Below, piece by piece: positions 38,320-46,205 of a stretch of DNA of 64,000 bases. The notes under the pieces were generated by a model, which did not search any database, was not told the origin of the DNA, and was given only the letters and a program-made list of their open reading frames with translations. The DNA comes from CAWAYH01 sp963786195 (lineage in GTDB: Bacteria > Acidobacteriota > Vicinamibacteria > Vicinamibacterales > 2-12-FULL-66-21). Positions within the stretch are counted from its first letter, which is position 1, and every line of letters begins with the position of its first letter. The translations under genes and the position numbers were made by a program. The stretch is taken from assembly GCA_963786195.1 (NCBI GenBank), contig CAWAYH010000008.1, positions 1 through 64,000 on the forward strand. Reading direction: 5' to 3'.

Positions 38320-38553
38320 CTGTCTCATAAACCTGATGCTCGTTCCACGGTGCGAGCGAGCATCGCGAGCGAGCCACGCGACCGGCCCGCCTTCGCGCCG
38401 GAGGCGCTTCGGCGAGGTCTCGCCGGAGCTGTAGCGTAGGCGGAAGCGCGCCGGCGCCCTTCGACTTCGCTCAGGGCGTGGTGAGCCTAGTCGAACCGCG
38501 AAGCGGCGCGCGAGAGAGCGTGCAGGGGAGTCCGAGGGGCGAAGCCCCTCGGA
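38320..38553 (+). repeat. Dispersed repeat element, copy 1
   Basis: Starts CTGTCTCATAAACCTGATGC, then GCGAGCGAGC..GAGCGAGCCACGCGACCGG, a middle block (38379-38510) including CCCTTCGAC-N3-GCTCAGGG at 38457-38476, and ends in a perfect hairpin TCCGAGGGGC-GAA-GCCCCTCGGA (38531-38553). Nearly identical to copy 2, with a shorter relative (copy 3, opposite strand) at 43238. No open reading frame or terminal transposase signal. Confidence 0.85.
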
Positions 38554-38577
38554 TGATTAGAGTCCGGAGGCCATACC

Positions 38578-39960
38578 ATGGCGACCCAACCACAGCCAGT
38601 TCGACCGACTATTGATCCAGGCGCGCTCGACGCCCTGCGCAAGACTCTCCGCGGCATCGTCATTACTCCTACCGATGCGGGTTACGAAGAGGGCCGGCGC
38701 GTCTGGAACGCATCCATCGACAAGCGGCCGGCGCTGATCGTGCGCTGCCGAGGCACCGCCGACGCCATTGCGGCCGTCAACTTCGCACGCGAGCACGGTC
38801 TGCCGATCGCCATCCGCGGCGGCGCACACAACATCGCCGGACGGGCGACCTGCGACGACGGTATCGTGATCGACTTTGCAGAGATGCGAGGCATCCGCGT
38901 GGACCCCGCCGCGCGGACGGTGCGCGCCGAACCCGGGCTGCGCTGGGGAGAGTTCGATCGCGAAACCCAGGCCTTCGGTCTGGCCACGACCGGTGGCACG
39001 AACACCGACACCGGCATCGCGGGGCTCACGCTCGGCGGCGGCTTCGGGTGGCTGGGCGGCAGGTTCGGCATGACCTGCGACAACCTGATCGGCGCGGATG
39101 TCGTCCTCGCCAACGGCGAGCTGGTTCATGCGAGCGACCGTGAGAACCCGGATCTGCTCTGGGCCCTGCGCGGCGGCGGCGGCAATTTCGGTGTCGTCAC
39201 GTCATTCGAGTACTCGCTTCATCCCGTCGGTCCGATGATCGTCGGCGGCCTGGCGCTGCATCCCTTCTCGCGCGCGGCCGCCGTCCTGAAGTTCTACAAC
39301 GATCTGCTGAAGAGCGCGCCCGACGATCTGACCGTGGCCGCCGTGCTCCTCACGGGTCCCGATGGCCAGAAGGCCTGCGGCTTCGCTGTCGCGCACGTCG
39401 GTTCGGCCGATGAAGGCATGAAAGCGATTCAGCCCATCAAGGAGTTCGGTCCGCCGGTGCTCGACGCGCTCGGCCCGATCCCGTATGTGGTGATGCAGGG
39501 GTTGATCGATCAGGCGATGCCGCCCAACGTGTTGAACTACTGGAAGGCGGACTTCGTGAAAAACGTCGACGAAGGGCTGGCGCAGATCGCCATCGACGCG
39601 TACGCCCGCGTGGCTTCACCGATGTCGTCGGTGCTGTTCTATCCGATTCACGGTGCCGCGAGCAGGGTTGCGCCCGATGCGACCGCGTATCCGCACAGGA
39701 ACGGCATCCACATGGGCGTCTACTCGCTGTGGACCGATCCGTCCCAGAACGCCCCGAACGTCGCGTGGGTGCGGCACACCTGGGACGCGATGCAGCCATT
39801 CGTTCCCGGCGGCGTGTACGTCAACGAGCTGGGAGAGGATGACGGCGCCGATCGCGTGCGGCAGGCCTACGGCATCAACTACAACCGGCTGGCGGACATC
39901 AAGGGGAAGTACGACCCGAAGAACCTGTTCAATCTGAACGCCAACGTCCGGCCGGCCTGA
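38578..39960 (+). CDS. FAD-linked oxidase (PCMH/berberine-bridge-enzyme type)
   Basis: Intact 460-residue flavoprotein. The PCMH-type FAD domain has IRGGAHNIAGRA with His84, the residue that carries covalent FAD in this family, followed by GLTLGGGFGWLGGRFG and DVVLANGELVHASDREN. The C-terminal BBE segment is YGINYNRLADIKGKYDPKNLFN. Members oxidise sugars, alkaloids or other alcohols with oxygen; the substrate here is unknown. No signal peptide is evident. It is flanked on both sides by copies of the same repeat element in the same orientation. Confidence 0.85.
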   Translation: MATQPQPVRPTIDPGALDALRKTLRGIVITPTDAGYEEGRRVWNASIDKRPALIVRCRGTADAIAAVNFAREHGLPIAIRGGAHNIAGRATCDDGIVIDFAEMRGIRVDPAARTVRAEPGLRWGEFDRETQAFGLATTGGTNTDTGIAGLTLGGGFGWLGGRFGMTCDNLIGADVVLANGELVHASDRENPDLLWALRGGGGNFGVVTSFEYSLHPVGPMIVGGLALHPFSRAAAVLKFYNDLLKSAPDDLTVAAVLLTGPDGQKACGFAVAHVGSADEGMKAIQPIKEFGPPVLDALGPIPYVVMQGLIDQAMPPNVLNYWKADFVKNVDEGLAQIAIDAYARVASPMSSVLFYPIHGAASRVAPDATAYPHRNGIHMGVYSLWTDPSQNAPNVAWVRHTWDAMQPFVPGGVYVNELGEDDGADRVRQAYGINYNRLADIKGKYDPKNLFNLNANVRPA

Positions 39961-39997
39961 TTGTGCCTGACGGCGTGATTGTGATTGACGCTAGAAG

Positions 39998-40275
39998 CAG
40001 TCTCATGAACCTGACGCTCGTTGTAAGGAGCGAGCGAGCATGGCGAGCGAGCCACGCGACCGGCCCGCCTTCGCGCCGGAGGCGCTTCGGCGAGGTCTCG
40101 CCGGAGCTGTAGCGTAGGCGGAAGCGCGCCGGCGCCCTTCGACTTCGCTCAGGGCGTGGTGAGCCTAGTCGAACCACGAAGCGGCGCGCGACCCTTCGAC
40201 AGGCTCAGGGTCGCCCTGAGCGACGTCGAAGGGCGAGGGAGCGTGTGGGGAGTCCGAGGGGCGAAGCTCCTCGGA
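39998..40275 (+). repeat. Dispersed repeat element, copy 2 (with extra REPIN)
   Basis: Same order as copy 1: CAGTCTCATGAACCTGACGC, the GAGCGAGC..CACGCGACCGG segment, middle block with CCCTTCGAC-N3-GCTCAGGG at 40135-40154, and a terminal hairpin with one mismatch (TCCGAGGGGC-GAA-GCTCCTCGGA). It is 44 bp longer than copy 1 because of an inserted inverted REP pair at 40192-40233. It occupies nearly all of the gap (39961-40279) between the FAD oxidase and the convergent permease. Confidence 0.85.
40192..40233. repeat. REPIN-like inverted pair of REP cores
   Basis: CCCTTCGAC-AG-GCTCAGGG (40192-40210) and its inverse CCCTGAGC-GAC-GTCGAAGGG (40214-40233) are separated by 3 bp, giving a long near-perfect stem. 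The same core occurs singly at 32130, 38457 and 40135. REPIN-like elements are usually mobilised by RAYT transposases; none is seen here. Confidence 0.75.
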
Positions 40276-40279
40276 TAAA

Positions 40280-42845
40280 CTAGGGCGATCGCAGAAGAAT
40301 AGCCGGGTTGATCTTCAGCGCCCGACGGGAAGGTATCCACGTCGCCAGGGCGCCGATGGCAATGACGACCAGGATCGGCGGCAGAAACACGTGGATCGCG
40401 GGATCGAAGATGCTGCCGGCGCCGCCGCTGGCGCGCACGAGACGCGCGAGGGCGAACGTCGCGGCGATGCCGAGCGCGGACCCCGTCCCGACGAGCCGCG
40501 CGGTGTGCGCGGTGACGAGGCGGATCACCTCACGATGGCTGGCGCCCACGGCCACCCGCACCGCCAGTTCCCGTGACCGCCTGGCGATGGCGAATGCCAG
40601 CACGCCATAGATGCCGGCCATGGTCAGCAGCATTCCCATGGCGATCAGCGGGACGAGCGGCGCCGTCCCCAGTATCATTTCCTGCCCCATGATCTGCGTG
40701 ATTTGATCGAAAGTGTCCGCGCTCGTCACGATTGTGCCGCTCGCAGACGCGCGCGCCTGCGTGCGGATGCCGGCAACGAGCGAGGCCGGATCGCGCTGCG
40801 CCCGGACGACAAAGGTCGAACGCGTCACGTCCCTGGTTTCTGTGGGCAGGGGCAGGAACACTCTGGGCTCAGACCCCTCCTGCCGCAGCGGATTGCTGGA
40901 GTAGTCGGCCACGACCCCGATGACGTCGTAGGGGATCTGCGCGATCCACAGCCGGTTGCCTACCGCGTTCTGTCCCTCGAACAGGCGCCTGGCGAGCGAT
41001 TCGTTCACGATCGCGCGGCGCTCGGCCGGCGTGTCGTGATCTGTGAACGACCGTCCCGTGCGCATCGGCACGCCAAGCGCGCGGAAGAAGTCGGCTGTGA
41101 TGTCGCCTCTTTCTGCAACGACCGTATTGGTGCCGGTTCCGTCGAGCGCGACGCGTTCCCGAGGACCCGAGACGGTGTAGGGGATGCTGGTCGAGGCCGC
41201 GGCTGCCACGACGCCTGGCAGCTGGCTGAACGTCTCCAGAATCCTCGTCGTCGGAAGACCGCCGGCGTTCTCGATCCGCGCGCTGAGCAGCGGCCGCGTG
41301 TCGAATCCCATCTGGGCGGTCCGGACGCGGCGATAGCCGTCGAACATGGCGCCGGCCTCGACGAGCAGCGCGACCGTCACGGTAATTTCGAGAACGACCA
41401 GCGCATGGCGCCAGCGCTGCCTCACCCGGTCCGATGTGGTCATCATGCGCATCGGGTTGATGTGAAGGCGACGCGTTTCGTACAGAGCCGGCGCGATGCC
41501 CGCGACGATCCCCGTCAGGAACGCGATCGTGGCGCTCTGGGCCAGGATGCCCATGTCGATCGAGAGGTCGAAGAACGTCGAGGCCGTGCCGCCGCTCCCG
41601 ACAACGATGCCACGCAGCACGTAGGTGACGCAGATACCGAACGCGCCGCCGCAGAGCGCGAGGAGCACGGACTCGGTCAGCAGCGACTGCACGATCCGGC
41701 CGCGGCTGGCACCGATTGAGGAGCGGATGGCGAGCTCGTGCTCTCGCGCGGTCCACTGCCCGATCATGAGGATGGCGACGTTCGCGCACGCGATCAGCAA
41801 CGTCAGCAGCACTGACGCGCCGAGCACGTAGGGGAGGACGAGCGCGACTTGGTTTCCGATCGGCGTGCCTTCGAGGCCCGACACTTTCAGCCTCAGCTGC
41901 CGCCTGTCGTTGGGCCGATGGCTCGCGTATTCGACCAGACCGCTCTGCAGCCGCGCGTCGAGTGTCTCGGGCGTCATGCCGCGCGGCCGCCGGACGACCA
42001 CTTCGAGGCTGGTGTCTGGCGCAAGCGTCCGGATATCGAGCAACGTCCAGATCGGCGCGTCCATCTCGGAGAACCAGAATCGCCTCGGCATGACGCCGAC
42101 GACGGTATGCGGCCGGTTCTCGATCCAGAGCACGTTTCCTGCCACGTCCGGGCGACCGTCGAAGAGACGCTGCCACACGCGATGGCTGAGGACGACAGGC
42201 GCCGAGCGCGCCTGTGGAATCCTGACTGAAGAACGTGCGACCGAGCGCCGCGCTGACTCCGAGAACCGGAAACAGCTCGGACGTGACGGCGCGCACCGGC
42301 ACGATCTGGGTACGGTCGTCGGTTCGCACTTCACGAACGCCGCGCCCTGGCGTCGCTGCGCCTGTTGACGAACCGAGCGGGTCGCTCCAGATGGTGTACA
42401 GAGCAGCCGGTACGTAGCTGCCGATCGGTCGGATCGGCCGATCGGGTTGCCCGACCTGGATTTTCGAGAGCTGCCCGGGTTCCTGGTAGAGCAGCGGCGG
42501 CCGCCGGAACACCACGTCCCGGACCGTCAGCGTCACGGTCGTCGCGCCGATGCCTCCCGCGAGCGATGCGATGGCGACGATCGAGGTGACCGGATAGCGA
42601 CGGACATTGCGGAACGCGCAGCGGACGTCGTGACGCAGGTGGTCGAGCCACAGCAGGCGGCCCGCTTCGTAGAAGCGCTCGCGGGCGACGCTGACGCTTC
42701 CGAAGCGGCGCCGCGCGTCCACGCGCGCGTCCTCGGGTGACATCCCCTCATGCACGAGGCGCTCGATCTCGAGCTCCAGATGCGATTCGATCTCGCGGTC
42801 GAAATCGTCATCCCGGCGGCGGCGCCAGCGCTTTTGGGTTGACAT
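40280..42845 (-). CDS. ADOP-type permease with N-terminal prefix domain (frame break near 42225)
   Basis: About 850 residues. The N-terminus carries the ADOP cytoplasmic prefix (DDDFDREIESHLELEIERLV, EGMSPEDARVDARRRFG), absent from the other two permeases as annotated. A first membrane helix follows (VTSIVAIASLAGGIGATTV), then a periplasmic region interrupted at GRTFFSQDS, after which PVVLSHRVWQRL continues in a new frame. Two FtsX blocks follow (LIACANVAILMIGQWTAREHELAIR and the C-terminal IARRSRELAVRVAVGASHRE..INPAILLRSP). It is divergent from a PadR regulator only 31 bp away, a common acidobacterial pairing. Confidence 0.8.
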
Positions 42846-42848
42846 TCC

Positions 42849-42873
42849 ACCCGAAGGATACCCATACTCGGGT
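42849..42873. promoter_or_regulatory. Inverted repeat in the 31-bp padR/permease divergent gap
   Basis: ACCCGA (42849-42854) and TCGGGT (42868-42873) form perfect 6-bp arms around 13 bp containing GGATACCCATAC. The whole gap between the two start codons is 42846-42876, so any repressor bound here would cover both. No Shine-Dalgarno sequence is visible for either gene; PadR autoregulation is the likely model. Confidence 0.5.
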
Positions 42874-42876
42874 CGA

Positions 42877-43378
42877 ATGTCTATCCGAAAGCGGTCCGAC
42901 CGCGAGTACCGCCGCCCACCTCCAGGGGACGCTGGACCTGCTGATCCTCAGGACCCTCATCTTCGGCCCCCAGCACGGTCAGGGCATCGCCCGCGCGATT
43001 CAGAGCGAGTCCGACAACGTCCTCATCGTGGATCACGGGTCGCTCTATCCGGCGCTCCAGCGTCTGGAAGAGCGCGGGTTGATCGACGCGAAGTGGGGCA
43101 CGTCCGAGAACAACCGCAAGGCCCGCTTCTACACGCTGACACGCAAAGGCCGCAGGGAGCTCGTGCGCGAAGAAAGCGAGTGGCGCCGGATCGCGTCCGC
43201 GATCATGCGCGTGCTCGGCGCGCAGACCGTAGTTTTGTCCGAGGGCTTCGCCCTCGAACTCCCCCACACGCTCGCGCGCGCCGCTCCGCCGGCGCGCTCC
43301 GGTCGCGTGGCTCGCTCGCCATGCTCGCTCGCGCAGTGGAACGAGCGTCAGGTCTATGAGACAGGTTCCAGGGCCTGA
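42877..43378 (+). CDS. PadR-family transcriptional regulator (frame break near 42905; C-terminus from a repeat)
   Basis: Winged-helix regulator of the PadR type found beside ADOP permeases. After the short start (ATG 42877, MSIRKRSDRE) one extra base shifts the frame, and the domain continues LQGTLDLLILRTLIFGPQHG, DHGSLYPALQRLEERGLID, KARFYTLTRKGRREL and ends IMRVLGAQ near 43228. Homologues normally stop about here. Instead 46-50 further residues (TVVLSEGFALELPH...) are encoded by repeat element copy 3 before the TGA at 43376-43378. Its likely target is the divergent permease promoter. Confidence 0.75.
43238..43364 (-). repeat. Dispersed repeat element, copy 3 (short form, inverted)
   Basis: Reverse complement of the ends of copies 1 and 2: CTGTCTCATAGACCTGACGC, the GCGAGCGAGC..CACGCGACCGG segment, then directly GCGCGCC..GCGCGCGCGAGCGTGTGGGGGAG and the terminal hairpin (GAGGGC-TTC-GCCCTC at its core). 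The approximately 130-bp middle block of copies 1 and 2 is missing. It overlaps the 3' end of the padR reading frame. Confidence 0.8.
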
Positions 43379-43415
43379 TCGTTCAGTCGCCGCGTGTTAT
43401 AGTCCGCCCAGCCGC

Positions 43416-44150
43416 ATGGGCTTCATTGGCCTTTTCTACCCCTGGGGAGTCATCCTGCAGGCGCTGGCAATCCTGCATTTCGTGCGTCGCCGCCCTGAGC
43501 CGTTCTGGCTCTGGGTCATTCTGATAGGCGGGCCGCTCGGCGCGTTCGTCTACATCGTGGCGGAAGTCATCCCCGATGCGGCCCTGCTGCGCGCCTCGGT
43601 GCAGCGGTTCTCGCGGCGCCGGAGGATCACCGAGCTCGAAGCGACCATCCTCGAGAACCCGGCCATCGGCAACCAGGAAGAGCTTGCCGATCTGCTGCTC
43701 GAGGAAAACAAGTTCGCCCGGGCGCGTCAGTTGTACGACAAGGTCATCGCGGCAACACCGGACTCGATCGATCCGTACTATCGTCGCGGCCTCGCCGAAA
43801 TCGGCCTGGAGGATTTTCCGGCGGCGCTCACCGACCTCGAGCGCGTCGTCGGGAAGGACCCGAAGTACGATTTCCACCGCGCGATTGGTCTGCTCGCCTA
43901 CGTGCACACCCGCGCGGGCCAACCCGAGCGCGCCGCATCGCTGTTCGAGAGCGCCACGGCGATTTCCACATTGTCGGAGACCTACTACAACTACGCCACG
44001 TTCCTGGCGGCCAACCAGCGGCCGGCCGAGGCCCGGGAATGGGCGCAGCGCATTCTCGCGAAGAAGCCGACGATGCCCGGGTACCTGCGGCGGCGGGAAC
44101 GTCCATGGTTTCGCAAGGCCAAAGCCCTGCTCAAGCGCCTCCCCGCCTGA
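43416..44150 (+). CDS. Membrane-anchored TPR protein
   Basis: Intact 244 residues. Two N-terminal membrane helices (FIGLFYPWGVILQALAILHF; PFWLWVILIGGPLGAFVYIV) precede a cytoplasmic helical region with TPR-like units (ARQLYDKVIAATPDSIDPYY, AALTDLERVVGKDPKYDFHR, ERAASLFESATAISTLSETY). Probably a scaffold; no enzymatic motif. The next gene starts within its last 46 bp on the same strand, suggesting an operon with the sulfatase-TPR protein. Confidence 0.75.
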   Translation: MGFIGLFYPWGVILQALAILHFVRRRPEPFWLWVILIGGPLGAFVYIVAEVIPDAALLRASVQRFSRRRRITELEATILENPAIGNQEELADLLLEENKFARARQLYDKVIAATPDSIDPYYRRGLAEIGLEDFPAALTDLERVVGKDPKYDFHRAIGLLAYVHTRAGQPERAASLFESATAISTLSETYYNYATFLAANQRPAEAREWAQRILAKKPTMPGYLRRRERPWFRKAKALLKRLPA

Positions 44151-46196
44151 CCAGGGTGGCTGCCACCTTTGGGGCCTGCAGTTTCTGCGTACTCGCGGCG
44201 TGCGGGGGGGCGGAGACGCCGCCCACATCGCAGACGTCGCCGGGCTCTTCGGCGAACCGGCCGTCCATCCTTCTCGTGACGCTGGATACAACCCGGGCCG
44301 ACGCCATCGGGCCGGACGCCCGCGGCGTTCAGACCCCGGCGTTCAACGCCATCGCCGCACGCGGACGACGATTCCGGCAGGCCTACGCGACGGTTCCGGA
44401 AACGCTTCCGTCGCACAGCTCGATCATGACGGGACTGTATCCGGCCGGCCACGGCGTGCATGAGAACGCGCGCTACCTGTCGGCGACGCATCCGGTCCTG
44501 GCGGCGCAGCTCGAGCAGGCCGGTTATCGCACGGCGGCATTCGTGTCCTCCTTCGTGCTGTCCAGGAGATTTGGCCTGGCGCGCGGCTTCGACGTCTACG
44601 ATGACGACCTGGCCGCGGGTCAGGTCGAGCGGTCCTCGAAGGAGACGACCGATCGCGCCGTCGAATATCTCGGCCAGCGATCGTCACAGCCGATCCTGCT
44701 CTGGGTGCACTACTTCGATCCGCACGCGCCCTACACGCCTCCCGAACCGTTCCGCAGCCGTTTTGCGTCCGCGCCGTACCTCGGAGAGGTCGCTGCGATG
44801 GACGAGCAGCTGGGCCGCCTCGTGGAAACGTTCGACAAGCAGGCCCCCGGACCGGTGGTTATCATCATCGCGAGCGATCACGGCGAGGGACTCGGCGACC
44901 ATGGCGAGTTGCAGCACGGAAACCTGCTCTACCAGTCCACGATGCACGTGCCGCTGACGATTGCCGGCCCCGGCATCGCGCCCGGCGTGATCGACGGTCC
45001 GGTGAGCACGCGCAGAATCTTTCACACGATCCTCGACCTCGCCGGCCTTGCATCCGCGCACAGCCTCAGAAGCGGCGACGGATCCGATTCCGATCCGGTG
45101 CTTGGCGAGGCCATGAAGCCGTTTCTCGAATACAGCTGGCAACCGCAAATCATGGCGGTTGCGGGCACTCGGAAGGCCATCTTCGCGGGGACAACTGAGG
45201 TCTACGACCTGGCGGCCGATCCGGCCGAGAACACCAACCTCGGATCGGGCGCGAACCTGCCCACTGCCGTTCGGAAAGCGCTCGACGACTACCCCGTGCC
45301 GTCGCCGGAGGCTGCGCGGGCACCCGAGAACTTGACGGACGAAGCGCGCCGCAACCTGGCAAGCCTCGGTTACGTCAGCGCCAGCGCGCAACCGATCGTC
45401 CGGAAGGACGCGCCGCGACCGGTCGACATGGTCCGCTTGTTCGACATCCTCGAGCGCGCGTCCGGGCTCTTCGTGCGGGAACGTTACGCCGAGGTGATTC
45501 CGCTGATCGAGAAGATCCTCGTCGAGGATCCGCACAACCTCGATGCCGCGCTCCGGCTCGCCAGCGCGCACTCCGCGCTCGGGCACGACGCCCAGGCGGT
45601 CGACGCGTTCCGCAGAGCGGCCGCGATCGCTCCAGACTCGCCGGACGTCCGGCTGTATCTCGCGCTGCACTACGCGCGCGGCAAGGAGTGGGCGCGCGCC
45701 GTGCCGCTGCTCGAGCGGGTCGTCAGCGAAAGCCCCGAGCGTCTGCCCGCGCTGGAAGCGCTGGCCGCCATCCGCGAACGACAGGGTCGAATCGGTGAAG
45801 CCATCGGCGCTCCGGCAGAAAATCAACGGCCTGCGGACGCCCACGCCAGCTGAGCTCGTCCGTCTCGGAGAACTGGCGATGAGCGTGCAGAACACGACGC
45901 TCGCAATCGACTCGTTCGAGGCCGCGCGCTCGGCCCTGCGGCAGAGTCAGGGCGTGTTCACGCACGATCTCGAGCTGGGAGTGCTGTATCTGTCAGCGAG
46001 GAGATTTCAGGAGGCGAGGGATGCGCTCGACCGCGTGCCGCCGTCCCATCCGGAGTATCCGATGGCGCTCTTCAAACGCGCACAGGTCAGCGTGCTGCTG
46101 AAGGAGTCCGATAGTGGGGAGAAGATCGCGCGCGCGCGTCGTCATGCCGACAAAACGACGCGCGCGCTGATCGAGAACGAGCGATTGTTCAGATGA
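44105..46196 (+). CDS. Sulfatase-fold / TPR lipoprotein, no formylglycine cysteine (frame break near 45800)
   Basis: About 700 residues. A lipoprotein signal (ATFGACSFCVLAAC) is followed by an alkaline-phosphatase-superfamily domain: metal site SILLVTLDTTRADAIG, LLWVHYFDPHAPYTPP and ASDHGEGLGDHGELQHGN. At the position of the sulfatase C/S-x-P-x-R signature it reads VPETLPSHSSIMTG, so there is no formylglycine site; a phosphotransfer or phosphatase-like activity is more plausible. TPR repeats follow (PHNLDAALRLASAHSALGHD). After GRIGEA the frame shifts and continues to RALIENERLFR. The start is uncertain (ATG 44105 or GTG 44156). A paralogue lies at 55647-57977. Confidence 0.75.
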
Positions 46197-46205
46197 GGCG
46201 CGAGC

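Larger units (their letters stand above)
38161..38577. other. Gene-free region holding heptads and repeat element copy 1
   Basis: 417 bp between divergent genes with no coding potential. It contains a five-unit heptad array (38226-38260), a divergent-promoter-sized stretch (38261-38319) and the first full repeat element (38320-38553), which ends 24 bp before the FAD oxidase start. Confidence 0.6.

Noticed and set aside
38320..40275. Composite transposon carrying the FAD oxidase between two direct repeats
   Set aside because: The flanking copies are direct repeats, but there is no transposase, the copies have no clear terminal inverted repeats, and a third copy lies elsewhere; independent insertion is as likely.
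44105..46196. Active sulfatase
   Set aside because: The signature position has LPSHSS rather than C/S-x-P-x-R, so formylglycine cannot form there.
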